Shown here piece by piece: positions 19,674 to 27,885 of a stretch of 41,779 bases of DNA (the first letter of the stretch is position 1; each line of letters starts with the position of its first letter). The stretch covers positions 1-41,779 of the forward strand of contig NZ_CAJUBK010000018.1 in NCBI RefSeq assembly GCF_910584465.1, read 5' to 3'. The notes under the pieces are model-generated. The model was not told the origin of the DNA and ran no database searches. It was given only the letters and a program-made list of their open reading frames with translations. Position numbers and translations under genes: made by a program. Origin of the DNA: an uncultured Oscillibacter sp. (GTDB taxonomy: Bacteria > Bacillota > Clostridia > Oscillospirales > Oscillospiraceae).

Positions 19674-21212
19674 TCACGCCCCCTTCCTTTTCGCGCCGGC
19701 CATGTAGAGGCCCAGCTCTTCCACCGTGACGGCCTTGGGATCGAACTCGCCCACGATCTCCCCCTCGTACATGACGAGGATGCGGTCGGATACGTTCATG
19801 ACCTCGTCCAGCTCCAGGCTGACCAGCAGCACGCCCTTCCCGGCGTCCCGCTGGGCCACGATCTGCTTGTGTATGTACTCGATGGCGCCCACGTCCAGGC
19901 CGCGGGTGGGCTGGACGGCGATCAGCAGCTCCGGATCTTTGTCGATCTCCCGGGCGATAATGGCCTTCTGCTGGTTGCCGCCGGACATGCTCCGGGCCGC
20001 CGTCACGGGGCCCTGGCCGGAGCGGACGTCATACTGGTCGATGAGGCCCACGGCGTACTCCCGGATGGCCTTGCGCTTCAGGAAGCCCGCGGGGGAGACG
20101 AAATGGCTCTCGAAATACCGCTGGAGCACCATGTTGTCCTCCAGGCTGTAGTCCAGGACCAGGCCGTGCTTGTGCCGGTCCTCGGGGATGTGGCTCATGC
20201 CGGAGGTGCTCCGCTTGCGGATGGGGGCCTTGGTGATGTCATGGCCGTTCAGGACCAGCGAGCCGCCCTTCAGCGGCTCCAGGCCGGAGATGCCGTAGAC
20301 CAGCTCCGTCTGGCCGTTGCCGTCGATGCCGGCGATGCAGACGATCTCGCCCCGGCGGACCTGGAAGGAGACGTCCTTCACCGCGTTGTTGTTGTGGCGC
20401 TTCGAGGCGACGGTGATGCCCTTCACGTCCAGGACGACCTCGCCGGGCTTGGCGGGGGCCTTCTCCACGGCAAAGCTGACGTCCCGGCCCACCATCATGC
20501 GGCTCAGCTCGGCCGGGTCGGTGTCCGCGATGTCGACGGTGCCGATGTACTTGCCCTTGCGCAGCACGGAGCAGCGGTCCGCCACTTCCATGATCTCGTT
20601 GAGCTTATGGGAGATGAAGAGGATGCTCTTGCCCTCCTTGGAGAGGTTCTTCATGATCTGCATGAGCTCCTCGATCTCCTGGGGGGTCAGCACGGCGGTG
20701 GGCTCGTCGAAGATCAAGATCTCGTTCTCCCGGTAGAGCATCTTCAAGATCTCCGTGCGCTGCTGCATGCCCACGGTGATGTCCTCCACCAGGGCGTCGG
20801 GATCCACGTGGAGCCCATACTTCTCCGAGAGGGCGACGACCTTCTCCCGGGCCTCCGCTTTTTGGAGGAAGCCGTGCTTACAGGGCTCCACGCCCATGAT
20901 GATGTTGTCCAGGACGGTGAAGCACTCGACCAGCTTGAAGTGCTGGTGGACCATGCCGATGCCAAGGTCGTTGGCGTCATTGGGGTCCTTGATGGACACC
21001 ACCCGGCCCTCTTTCTTGATGACGCCCTCCTCCGGCTGATACAGGCCGAACAGCACGCTCATCAGCGTGGACTTCCCGGCGCCGTTCTCGCCCAGCAGGG
21101 CGTGGATCTCGCCTTTTTTCAGCTGCAGGGTGATATTGTCGTTGGCTATGATGCCCGGGAAGCGTTTGGTGATGTTCAGCATCTCGATGGCATAGCTCTG
21201 TTCCAATTTCAC
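19674..21212 (-). CDS. nupO: Nucleoside ABC transporter ATPase NupO-like (two nucleotide-binding domains)
   Basis: 512 residues from a GTG at 21212, with AAGGAGG 5 bases upstream. Two ABC ATPase domains in one chain. Domain 1 has Walker A LLGENGAGKSTLMSVLFG near 40, a degenerate signature VGMQQRTEILKMLYR, and Walker B ILIFDEPTAVLTPQE near 165. Domain 2 has the altered Walker A CIAGIDGNGQTELV near 296 (no GKST) and a canonical MSGGNQQKAIIAREI signature near 407. This asymmetry is normal for the sugar/nucleoside ATPase family, so domain 2's odd loop is not a defect. Confidence 0.9.
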   Translation of the reverse strand: MKLEQSYAIEMLNITKRFPGIIANDNITLQLKKGEIHALLGENGAGKSTLMSVLFGLYQPEEGVIKKEGRVVSIKDPNDANDLGIGMVHQHFKLVECFTVLDNIIMGVEPCKHGFLQKAEAREKVVALSEKYGLHVDPDALVEDITVGMQQRTEILKMLYRENEILIFDEPTAVLTPQEIEELMQIMKNLSKEGKSILFISHKLNEIMEVADRCSVLRKGKYIGTVDIADTDPAELSRMMVGRDVSFAVEKAPAKPGEVVLDVKGITVASKRHNNNAVKDVSFQVRRGEIVCIAGIDGNGQTELVYGISGLEPLKGGSLVLNGHDITKAPIRKRSTSGMSHIPEDRHKHGLVLDYSLEDNMVLQRYFESHFVSPAGFLKRKAIREYAVGLIDQYDVRSGQGPVTAARSMSGGNQQKAIIAREIDKDPELLIAVQPTRGLDVGAIEYIHKQIVAQRDAGKGVLLVSLELDEVMNVSDRILVMYEGEIVGEFDPKAVTVEELGLYMAGAKRKGA

Positions 21213-21268
21213 GACCTCCTCCTTCTTCTCTGTTTCCTCGGATCTCACGCAGGGGACGATCCGTGTAC

Positions 21269-21297
21269 ATTGTACCATATCCGTGCGTGGAATTCAA
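21269..21297 (-). promoter_or_regulatory. Internal promoter for nupOPQ
   Basis: On the minus strand, TTGAAT (21297-21292), 17 bases, TACAAT (21274-21269), downstream of the BMP terminator. Confidence 0.6.
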
Positions 21298-21348
21298 AGC
21301 ATTTTTTGCAAATATCCACAAGGTCGACCTCAGGGCCCCCTCCGGCCG

Positions 21349-21381
21349 AAAAAACGAGGACGGGAACAGGTCCCGTCCTCG
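21349..21381 (-). terminator. Terminator between the BMP lipoprotein and nupO
   Basis: CGAGGACGGGA / TCCCGTCCTCG stem followed on the minus strand by TTTTTT. It would keep the binding protein more abundant than the transporter. Confidence 0.85.
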
Positions 21382-21399
21382 CTGCTGCTTGGAAGTCCG

Positions 21400-22593
21400 T
21401 TACTTGATGTTGCCCAGGTCGTTCACCTTGATGTTGGAGACGGAGGGCATGGCGGAGATGTCGTCGGACACGGTGATCTTGCCGTCGAACATATCCTTCA
21501 CCAGGGCCTTATAGTCGTCCTGAGAGAAGCCGTCGCCCCACTGGGTGGTCTCCATGGGGAGCAGGACATAGTTGGCGTCGGGATCGTCGCCGGAGACCAG
21601 GCCCAGGGCCTCGGCCTTGCCGGCATAGTCGGCGAAGTTGCCCGCGGACACCTCGTCCAGCATGTGGTTGACCGTGGCGGCCAGGCCCTTCATGGCGGAG
21701 GTCAGGGTCACGCCCTCGCCGTAGGCGGCGTCCAGGTTGAAGCTCTGGTCCACGTCCACGCCGATGACCTTGGTGCCGGGGACCTTGGCGGCCGCCTCAC
21801 CGGCGGAGGTGCAGATGCCGCCGCCGCAGGCGAAGACCACTTCCACGCCCAGGTTCTGGTACCAGTTGTCGGTGTAAGCGGTGATGTCGGGATCGCCGAA
21901 GAACTGGTTGCCGTAGACATACTCCACGACCACGTCGCTCAGGCCCAGCTCACCGGCGGCAGCGTCGATGCCCTGGACATAGCCGTAGCCGAAGCGCTGC
22001 ACGGCGGGGACGGCCATGCCGCCCAGGTAGCCCAGGTGCTTGTAGCCCAGCTTCACGGCGGCGTAACCGGCCATGTAGCCGCAGAGCTCTTCCTTGTAAA
22101 CGGCGCAGTAGACGTTCTCGGGGACGGTGCCGCCCACGTCGCCCTCGCTGACGTCCAGGGCGATGAAGCTGATCTCGGGATAGGTGTCGGCCACCTGGGT
22201 GATGGTCTCGCCGAAGGCGAAGCCGGGCATGACGATGACGTTATAGTCCTCGTCGGCGGCCTTCTCCACCATGGCCACGCGCTCGGCCGTGGAGTCGCCG
22301 GCGGGCTTGTAGTAGGTGAAGTCCACGCCGTTGGCCCCGCACCAGGCCTTGCTGGCCTCGTAGGTGGTCTGGTTGAAGGACTGGTCGGTGATGTCGCCGT
22401 AGTCGGTGATCATGGCGACCCGGATGCTGCTGCCGCCGCCCTCGCTGCCGCCGTCGTCGGCGGGCTGGGAGGCGCCCTGCTGGCTGTCGGAGCCGCTGCC
22501 GCTGTCGGAGGGAGCGCCGGAGTCGTTCCCGCCGCAGGCGGCCAGAGACAGGACCATCGCAAGAGTCAGCAGGATCGCGAATAACTTCTTCAT
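21400..22593 (-). CDS. BMP-family nucleoside-binding lipoprotein
   Basis: 397 residues; ATG at 22593. Signal and lipobox LSLAAC with Cys at about 20, then a Gly/Ser/Asp-rich linker to about 55. The remainder is a basic-membrane-protein (PnrA/Med-like) solute-binding fold: RVAMITDYGDITDQSFNQTT near 57, VIVMPGFAFGETITQVADTY near 120, KHLGYLGGMAVPAVQRFGYG near 190, VEVVFACGGGICTSAGEAAA near 250 and KVIGVDVDQSFNLD near 275. It delivers nucleosides to NupOPQ. The gene has its own strong promoter and is followed by a terminator. Confidence 0.92.
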   Translation of the reverse strand: MKKLFAILLTLAMVLSLAACGGNDSGAPSDSGSGSDSQQGASQPADDGGSEGGGSSIRVAMITDYGDITDQSFNQTTYEASKAWCGANGVDFTYYKPAGDSTAERVAMVEKAADEDYNVIVMPGFAFGETITQVADTYPEISFIALDVSEGDVGGTVPENVYCAVYKEELCGYMAGYAAVKLGYKHLGYLGGMAVPAVQRFGYGYVQGIDAAAGELGLSDVVVEYVYGNQFFGDPDITAYTDNWYQNLGVEVVFACGGGICTSAGEAAAKVPGTKVIGVDVDQSFNLDAAYGEGVTLTSAMKGLAATVNHMLDEVSAGNFADYAGKAEALGLVSGDDPDANYVLLPMETTQWGDGFSQDDYKALVKDMFDGKITVSDDISAMPSVSNIKVNDLGNIK

Positions 22594-22604
22594 ATGTGAT
22601 CAAC

Positions 22605-22655
22605 CTTTCTTCCGTTTTTCCTCTTCAAAAAAGAGGCCGGCCTCACAGGGCCACA
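22605..22655 (-). promoter_or_regulatory. BMP leader with competing hairpins (possible attenuator)
   Basis: Within the roughly 59-base leader, GAGGCCGGCCTC is followed at once by TTTTTT (terminator-like), while the overlapping CCTCTTTTTTGAAGAGG can fold instead. The two are mutually exclusive. Confidence 0.35.
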
Positions 22656-22658
22656 TTT

Positions 22659-22687
22659 ATTATAGCAAGTCCGCTGGGAGATTTCAA
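22659..22687 (-). promoter_or_regulatory. SigA-type promoter for the BMP lipoprotein gene
   Basis: On the minus strand, TTGAAA (22687-22682), 17 bases, TATAAT (22664-22659). Confidence 0.75.
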
Positions 22688-22754
22688 CCAATTTTACAAA
22701 ATGTTTTCCTTTTGGGGAAAACGCCGGGGGAGCCCCCAGGGGCCTCCGCGGTCC

Positions 22755-23480
22755 TCACGCGCCCTGCCGCTCCGCCATGCGGACGGCGGTCTCCAGGGCG
22801 ATCTCCATCATCTGGACCAGGGACGTCTGGCGGTCCGCCGGGGGCAGTTCCTCCCCGGTGACCAAGTTGTCCGTGACGGTGCAGATCGTCAGGGCCCGCT
22901 TGCCGGCCTCGGCGGCGGTGGTGTAGAGGCCCGCCGTCTCCATGTCGATGGCCAGGACCCCCATGGGGGACCACTCCAGGCCGCCGCCGTGCTTGAAATA
23001 GAACACGTCGGAGCTGAGGATGTTCCCCACGGGAGGCTCCACGCCCATCCCCCGGGCCACGGACACGGCGGTCTCCAGCAGGCCGAAGTCCGCGATGGGG
23101 GCGAAGACGCCGGGGAGCCCCAGATGGTGGGCGAAGTTGGAATCCGTACAGGCCCCCTGGGCCAGGACCACGTCCCGGAGCTTCAGCCTCCTGCTGAGGG
23201 CCCCGGTGGTGCCCACCCGGATGATGTTGTCCACGTCATAGACGTGGAAGAGCTCGTGGGAGTAGATGCCGATGCTGGGGATGCCCATGCCGGAGGCCAT
23301 GGCGGACACAGGGACGCCCTTGTAGGTCCCCGTCCAGCCCTGGATCCCCCGGACGTCGTTCACCAGCCTGGCGTCCTCCAGGAAGGTCTGGGCGATGAAC
23401 TTGGCCCGGAGGGGGTCGCCGGGCATGAGGACCGTCTTGGCGAAGGCGCCCTTGGCGGCTTCGTTGTGGGGGGTGCCCAT
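22755..23480 (-). CDS. deoD: Purine-nucleoside phosphorylase DeoD
   Basis: 241 residues; ATG at 23480, one base after the deoC stop. Catalyses phosphate-dependent cleavage of purine (deoxy)nucleosides to base plus (deoxy)ribose-1-phosphate. Motifs: VLMPGDPLRAKFIAQTFLED near 17 (phosphate loop), GMGIPSIGIYSHELF near 64, IIRVGTTGALSRRLKLRDVV near 85, and AIDMETAGLYTTAAEAGKRA near 178 with the conserved Met-Glu that reads the nucleoside. Length is normal for the hexameric class. Next to deoC and the nucleoside importer, it processes the imported nucleosides. Confidence 0.95.
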   Translation of the reverse strand: MGTPHNEAAKGAFAKTVLMPGDPLRAKFIAQTFLEDARLVNDVRGIQGWTGTYKGVPVSAMASGMGIPSIGIYSHELFHVYDVDNIIRVGTTGALSRRLKLRDVVLAQGACTDSNFAHHLGLPGVFAPIADFGLLETAVSVARGMGVEPPVGNILSSDVFYFKHGGGLEWSPMGVLAIDMETAGLYTTAAEAGKRALTICTVTDNLVTGEELPPADRQTSLVQMMEIALETAVRMAERQGA

Positions 23481-23481
23481 G

Positions 23482-24138
23482 TCAGCCCTCCTGCGCCTTC
23501 ACGGCCTTGACCACCCGGCTGGTGCCCAGGCGGGACGCGCCCAGGCGGATGAAGTCCTCCGCGTCCTTCAGATCGGCGATGCCGCCGGCGGCTTTGATCT
23601 TCACGTTGGGGCCCACGTGCTTGGCGAAGAGGGCCACGTCTTCCCGGGTGGCCCCGCCGCCGCCGAAGCCGGTGGAGGTCTTGATATAGTCCGCGCCGGA
23701 GGCGGTGACGATCTCACACATCTTGATCTTCTCCTCGTCGGTGAGGAGGCAGCACTCGATGATGACCTTCAGGAGCCTGCCCTTGCAGGAGGCCTTGACG
23801 GCCCGGATCTCCGCCAGGAGCTCGTCCCACTTCCGGTCCTTCACCCAGCCGATGTCGATCACCATGTCCACTTCCCCCGCGCCGTTGTCCACGGCGTCCG
23901 AGGCCATGAAGCACTTGGCCGCGGTGGTATCATAGCCGTTGGGGAAGCCGATGACGGTGCAGATGGTGAGCTTGTCCCCCACATAGTCCGCGGCCTGCTT
24001 GACGTAGCTGGCGGGGATGCAGACGCTGGCGCAGCCGTACTCGATCCCATCGTCGCAGAGGGCGCGGATCTCCTCCCAGGTGGCTCCCTGGGCCAGGAGG
24101 GTATGGTCGCACTTTCCAAGGATCTCCTTCAGTTCCAT
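23482..24138 (-). CDS. deoC: Deoxyribose-phosphate aldolase
   Basis: 218 residues; ATG at 24138 with AAAGGAG upstream. Splits 2-deoxyribose-5-phosphate into glyceraldehyde-3-phosphate and acetaldehyde through a lysine Schiff base. Visible: the N-terminal DHTLLAQGATWEEIRALCDD, GEVDMVIDIGWVKDRKWDEL near 88, LLKVIIECCLLTDEEKIKMC near 122 with the lysine of VKVI type, the catalytic ADYIKTSTGFGGGGATREDV near 148, and VKIKAAGGIADLKDAEDFIR near 177. First gene of the operon; a good promoter lies 72 bases upstream. Confidence 0.95.
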   Translation of the reverse strand: MELKEILGKCDHTLLAQGATWEEIRALCDDGIEYGCASVCIPASYVKQAADYVGDKLTICTVIGFPNGYDTTAAKCFMASDAVDNGAGEVDMVIDIGWVKDRKWDELLAEIRAVKASCKGRLLKVIIECCLLTDEEKIKMCEIVTASGADYIKTSTGFGGGGATREDVALFAKHVGPNVKIKAAGGIADLKDAEDFIRLGASRLGTSRVVKAVKAQEG

Positions 24139-24209
24139 TTCAGCTTGCTCCTTTACAAAATAGAGATAGCGGGCATATCCATATGCCGCGGGAGGGATCT
24201 GCCGCTTCG

Positions 24210-24238
24210 ATCATACCAGATTTTCCCCGGTTTGTCCA
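24210..24238 (-). promoter_or_regulatory. SigA-type promoter for deoC-deoD
   Basis: On the minus strand, TGGACA (24238-24233), 17 bases, TATGAT (24215-24210) with a TG extension. Confidence 0.65.
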
Positions 24239-24250
24239 GCCCGCCGCCCC

Positions 24251-24279
24251 TTGCAAAGAAGGTCCCGGCATGCTACAAT
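24251..24279 (+). promoter_or_regulatory. SigA-type promoter for the serine protease gene
   Basis: TTGCAA (24251-24256), 17 bases, TACAAT (24274-24279), 30 bases before the ATG. Nearly back to back with the deoC promoter. Confidence 0.65.
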
Positions 24280-24309
24280 GATGCGGACATCCTATATGGA
24301 GGCTTCTCA

Positions 24310-25524
24310 ATGAAAAAACGGCTTTTCTCCCTGCTCTGCGCCTTGACCCTGCTCCTGGGCGCGGTCCCCTCCGCTGCCGCCCTGGAGGGCGAATCCCAGC
24401 GGGCCGCGGAGGTCCTGGCGGCCCTGGGGCTCATCGGCGGCGTCCCCTCCGCGAAGGCGCTGTCCGCTCCCGCCAGCCGGGACCAGGCGGCGGAGGTCCT
24501 GGTCCGGCTCCAGGGGCTCACCGAGGAGGATCTGCCCTCCGGCGCTTACGACCATGCCGCGGACCAGGGCTGGATCGCCCGCGCCGGGCGGAGGGCCCCC
24601 ATCCCCGCGTCCGAGTTCTGCGCCGGCCTCCTGCGGCAGCTGGGCTATGAGGGCTTCACCGAGGAGGACGCCGCCGTCTTCGCCCGCCGGATCGCCCTGA
24701 CCGCCCGGGACTACGGCGAGACGCTGACCCTGGGCGGCCTGTGCCAGCTCGTCCGGGACGCGCTGGTCTTCCCCGACGCGGAGGGCCGGCCCCTGGCCCG
24801 GCGTCTGGCGGATGAGGGCCTCTGCGCCCCGGAGCAGATCCAGGACCTCTTCCCGGAGGAGCTGAACGCCCGGCAGATCGCCGACCGCCACATGGCCGCC
24901 GTCTTCCGGCTGGACATCTATTACACGGAGAGAGCCTACCGCCTGGGCCAGGCCAGCAACGGCGGGAGCGCCTTCTTCATCTCCGCCGACGGGCTGGCCG
25001 TCACCAACTGCCACGCCATCGACGGCGCCGTCCTGGCCACCGCCACCCTGATCACCGGGGAGACCTTCCCGGTGGAGCGGGTCCTCTTCTACGACTACGG
25101 CGCCGACCTGGCCCTGCTGAAGATCTCCCAGACCTCCGCGGACGGGGAGACCACCGCCCCCCTCTTCTCCTATCTGGAGCTGGCCGGGGAGCCGGACCTC
25201 CGCCGGGGCGACTGCGTCTACACCCTGGGCGTGCCCCTGGGCATCACCCCCGCCGTCAGCCAGGGCATCATCAGCGCCACGGACCACCATGCCGACCGCT
25301 TCTCCGTCCCCTGCATCATCAACACCGCCGACATCTCCCACGGGAGCAGCGGCGGCGCGCTGCTGAACGTCTACGGACGGGTGGTGGGCGTCACCTCCGG
25401 CGCGTATCAGGCGGGCAACAGCCTGTACATCTCCGTCCCCCTGGACCTCGTCCTGGAGGCGGACTGGGAGGCCGAGGGCCTCACGCTGAAGGAGGCCGCG
25501 GCGCAGAGAAAGGCCCAGGGCTGA
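24310..25524 (+). CDS. Secreted trypsin-like serine protease with an S-layer-homology-like N-terminal region
   Basis: 404 residues from the ATG at 24310 (TGGAGG upstream). A cleavable signal peptide (to about Ala25, AVPSAAALEG). Residues 30-190 contain degenerate SLH-like repeats (RAAEVLAALGLIGGVPSAKA; SRDQAAEVLVRLQGLTEED; FCAGLLRQLGYEGFTEED), perhaps for wall binding. The C-terminal half is a chymotrypsin-fold protease: catalytic His in VTNCHAIDGAV (about 235), Asp in YDYGADLALLKI (about 266) and Ser in ISHGSSGGALLNVYG (about 347). There is no PDZ domain, unlike HtrA. Likely an extracellular or wall-bound protease of unknown substrate. Confidence 0.85.
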   Translation: MKKRLFSLLCALTLLLGAVPSAAALEGESQRAAEVLAALGLIGGVPSAKALSAPASRDQAAEVLVRLQGLTEEDLPSGAYDHAADQGWIARAGRRAPIPASEFCAGLLRQLGYEGFTEEDAAVFARRIALTARDYGETLTLGGLCQLVRDALVFPDAEGRPLARRLADEGLCAPEQIQDLFPEELNARQIADRHMAAVFRLDIYYTERAYRLGQASNGGSAFFISADGLAVTNCHAIDGAVLATATLITGETFPVERVLFYDYGADLALLKISQTSADGETTAPLFSYLELAGEPDLRRGDCVYTLGVPLGITPAVSQGIISATDHHADRFSVPCIINTADISHGSSGGALLNVYGRVVGVTSGAYQAGNSLYISVPLDLVLEADWEAEGLTLKEAAAQRKAQG

Positions 25525-25572
25525 TCCGGCGGGCCCGTCCAAAAAATAAATCTCCCAGATCGAAGAAAATGC

Positions 25573-25601
25573 TTGCAATCCCAAAACAGCCGTGCTATAC
25601 T
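25573..25601 (+). promoter_or_regulatory. SigA-type promoter for rpmE
   Basis: TTGCAA (25573-25578), 17 bases, TATACT (25596-25601). Confidence 0.75.
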
Positions 25602-25651
25602 GACAGATGCTGTTATAGCGCAATCCGTTTTAGAAAGGGGTGAACAGAGCA

Positions 25652-25855
25652 ATGAAGGAAGGAATCCATCCCAATTATCAGCAGACTACGATTACATGCG
25701 CCTGCGGTAATGTGATTGAGACAGGTTCTACCAAGAAGGATATCAAGGTGGAAGTCTGCTCTAAGTGTCACCCCTTCTTCACCGGCAAGCAGAAGCTGGT
25801 GGATACCGGCGGCCGGGTCGCGAAGTTCAACAAGAGGTTCGGCCTGGACAAATGA
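25652..25855 (+). CDS. rpmE: Ribosomal protein bL31, zinc-binding form
   Basis: 67 residues from the ATG at 25652, with GAAAGGGGTG upstream; the upstream in-frame ATG at 25640 is too close to the ribosome site. The four zinc ligands of the C+ form are visible as Cys16, Cys18, Cys36 and Cys39, followed by HPFFTGKQKLVDTGGRV. Length and C-terminus (FNKRFGLDK) are normal. It is monocistronic, between its own promoter and a terminator. Codon choice is less GC-biased than in neighbouring genes, as expected for a highly expressed ribosomal gene. Confidence 0.97.
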   Translation: MKEGIHPNYQQTTITCACGNVIETGSTKKDIKVEVCSKCHPFFTGKQKLVDTGGRVAKFNKRFGLDK

Positions 25856-25877
25856 GTCCGACACAGTCACATCGAGG

Positions 25878-25908
25878 AGAGCGCGCCGTAGTCCGGTGCG
25901 CTCTTTTT
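25878..25908 (+). terminator. rpmE terminator
   Basis: AGAGCGC / GCGCTCT stem with a 13-base loop, followed by TTTT. Confidence 0.85.
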
Positions 25909-25931
25909 CTGCGTGTATCCCAAGATCCCCA

Positions 25932-25959
25932 TTGCGTTTTTTCGGGAAACGCATATACT
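25932..25959 (+). promoter_or_regulatory. Promoter for the flavin reductase-like gene
   Basis: TTGCGT (25932-25937), 16 bases, TATACT (25954-25959). Confidence 0.6.
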
Positions 25960-25995
25960 GGGGATAGTTGAAACGATCGAAAGGAGCCCTCCGCT

Positions 25996-26523
25996 ATGAG
26001 CTTACATCCTGCCGACCCCAAGACCACCGCCCCCAAACTCCTCCCGGCCTTCGGCGCGGAAAACGCCCTCCTCACCGCCGGGACCGCGGACCGCTGCAAC
26101 ACCATGACCATCGGCTGGTGCCAGCTGGGCCGCCTCTGGGGCCTCCAGACCTGCACGGTCTACGTGCGGCCCGAGCGCTATACCTATCGGTTCATGGAGG
26201 ACAACGACTATTTCACCGTCTCCGTCCTCCCCGCGGACATGAAAACGGCCATGTCCGTCTGCGGCACCAAGAGCGGACGGGACATGGATAAGATCGCGGC
26301 CTGCGGCCTGACGGTCCGCACCGGCGCGGGCGGCGCCCCCTTCTTCGAGGAGGCGGAGCTGGTCCTGGTGTGCAAGAAGCTCTATGCCCAGGATATGGAC
26401 CCCGCCGCCGTCCTGCCCGCCGGGGAGGAGGCCATCCTGCCCTCCTACGGCGCCAAGGGCGGCTGGCACCGGATCTACACCGGCCAGATCGTGGAGGCGT
26501 ACTCTAAGGACCCGCGTCCATGA
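25996..26523 (+). CDS. Flavin reductase-like FMN-binding protein
   Basis: 175 residues; ATG at 25996 with AAAGGAG upstream. It has the split-barrel flavin reductase pattern: NALLTAGTADRCNTMTIGWC near residue 23 (FMN-binding strand-turn), LGRLWGLQTCTVYVRPERYT near 44, and NDYFTVSVLPADMKTAMSVC near 68. Family members bind FMN and use NAD(P)H or act as electron shuttles; the partner here is not evident. hflX follows after 90 bases without a clear terminator, so they may share a transcript. Confidence 0.82.
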   Translation: MSLHPADPKTTAPKLLPAFGAENALLTAGTADRCNTMTIGWCQLGRLWGLQTCTVYVRPERYTYRFMEDNDYFTVSVLPADMKTAMSVCGTKSGRDMDKIAACGLTVRTGAGGAPFFEEAELVLVCKKLYAQDMDPAAVLPAGEEAILPSYGAKGGWHRIYTGQIVEAYSKDPRP

Positions 26524-26613
26524 CCGGGGGCGCCGGATGGGCGGGGAGGAGACCGCCCGGACGGTGCTCAGCGGCCGGGGACGCCGGCCCCAAATGACAC
26601 GATAAGGAGAACT

Positions 26614-27885
26614 ATGCGAGAAACAGACAAGATCCGAGACAAGGTGGTCCTCGTGGGCCTGAACTCCCCCGTGCTGAAACGGGATCAGAACGCCGACGAG
26701 GACACGCTGGAAGAACTTTCCGCCCTGGTGGAGACCGCCGGGGGCGAGACCGTGGGCATCGTCCTGCAGAACCGGAACAGCCCCGACCCCCGGACCTTCA
26801 TCGGCGAGGGCAAGTGCGCCGAGGTGAAGCTCTACTGCGAGAACACCGAGGCCACCATGGTCATCTTCGACAACGACCTCTCCCCCTCCCAGCTCCGGGT
26901 GCTGACCGAGGTCCTGGGCGTCCAGGTCCTGGACCGTTGCGCCCTGATCCTGGACATCTTCGCCCAGCGGGCCAGGACGCGGGAGGGGCGGCTCCAGGTG
27001 GAGCTGGCCCAGTACCAATACCTCCTGCCCCGCCTGACCGGCATGTGGACCCACCTGGAGCGCCAGGCGGGCACCAGCGGCAGCGGGCCCATCGGCTCCA
27101 AGGGCCCCGGCGAGACCCAGCTGGAGACCGACCGGCGGCACATCCACCGGAAGATCGACAAGCTCCGGGAGGACCTGGAGGACGTGCGCCGGGTGCGGAG
27201 CACCCAGCGCCGCCAGCGGCAGAAGAACGAGATCCCCGTGGTGGCCCTGGTGGGCTATACGAACGCCGGGAAGTCCACCCTGCTCAACCGGCTCACCGGG
27301 GCGGGCATCCCGGCCAACGACCGGCTCTTCGACACCCTGGACACCACCAGCCGCCTGCTGGCGGTGGACGACACCCTGGACGTGGTCCTCAGCGACACGG
27401 TGGGCTTCATCCGCAAGCTCCCCCACCAGCTGGTGGAGGCGTTCAAGGCCACGCTGGAGGAGCTGGAGCACGCCGATCTGCTGCTCCACGTGGTGGACGT
27501 GTCCAGCCCGGACTGGCAGGAGCAGGCCCGGGTGGTGGAGGACCTGATCTTAGAGCTGGGCGCGGGGGAGCTGCCCCGCATCGACGTGTTCAACAAGTCC
27601 GACCTGCTCCCCCCGGGGGAGATCATGCCCCACGGGGAGGACATCTGCGCCGTCTCCGCCAGGACCGGCGAGGGCGTGGACAAGCTGCTGGAGACGATCG
27701 CCCGGCGGCTGGACAAGGGCGCCCGCCGGGTGACGGTCCGCCTGCCCTACGACCAGGGGGGCTTGCTGGACATGCTCTATCAGGAGGCCAAGGTGGAGAA
27801 GGTGGACTACGGCGCGACGATCGACGTGACGGCGGTCTGCGGTCCCCGGGCCCTGGGGCGGGTCGCGGCGTTCATCGACGGCTGA
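26614..27885 (+). CDS. hflX: Ribosome-associated GTPase HflX
   Basis: 423 residues; ATG at 26614 with AAGGAG upstream. HflX binds the 50S subunit and splits stalled or hibernating ribosomes. Visible: an N-terminal domain (about 1-200) with LDRCALILDIFAQRARTREG near 108 and GSGPIGSKGPGETQLETDRR near 155, a helical linker, then the GTPase domain with G1 VALVGYTNAGKSTLLNRLTG near 213, G2/G3 DTLDTTSRLL and LSDTVGFIRKLPHQLVEAFK near 263, and G4 VFNKSDLL near 328. Its 3' end overlaps the convergent small gene at 27872 by 14 bases. Confidence 0.95.
   Translation: MRETDKIRDKVVLVGLNSPVLKRDQNADEDTLEELSALVETAGGETVGIVLQNRNSPDPRTFIGEGKCAEVKLYCENTEATMVIFDNDLSPSQLRVLTEVLGVQVLDRCALILDIFAQRARTREGRLQVELAQYQYLLPRLTGMWTHLERQAGTSGSGPIGSKGPGETQLETDRRHIHRKIDKLREDLEDVRRVRSTQRRQRQKNEIPVVALVGYTNAGKSTLLNRLTGAGIPANDRLFDTLDTTSRLLAVDDTLDVVLSDTVGFIRKLPHQLVEAFKATLEELEHADLLLHVVDVSSPDWQEQARVVEDLILELGAGELPRIDVFNKSDLLPPGEIMPHGEDICAVSARTGEGVDKLLETIARRLDKGARRVTVRLPYDQGGLLDMLYQEAKVEKVDYGATIDVTAVCGPRALGRVAAFIDG

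Noticed and set aside
18723..21407. An 894-codon plus-strand open frame over nupP and nupO
   Set aside because: Shadow frame: the opposite strand encodes clear transporter domains with Walker and signature motifs; the plus-strand product is Gln/His/Asp-rich with no recognisable domain.
22594..22754. A purine riboswitch before the BMP lipoprotein gene
   Set aside because: The leader from the predicted start is about 59 bases and lacks a three-way junction pattern; only competing short hairpins are seen.
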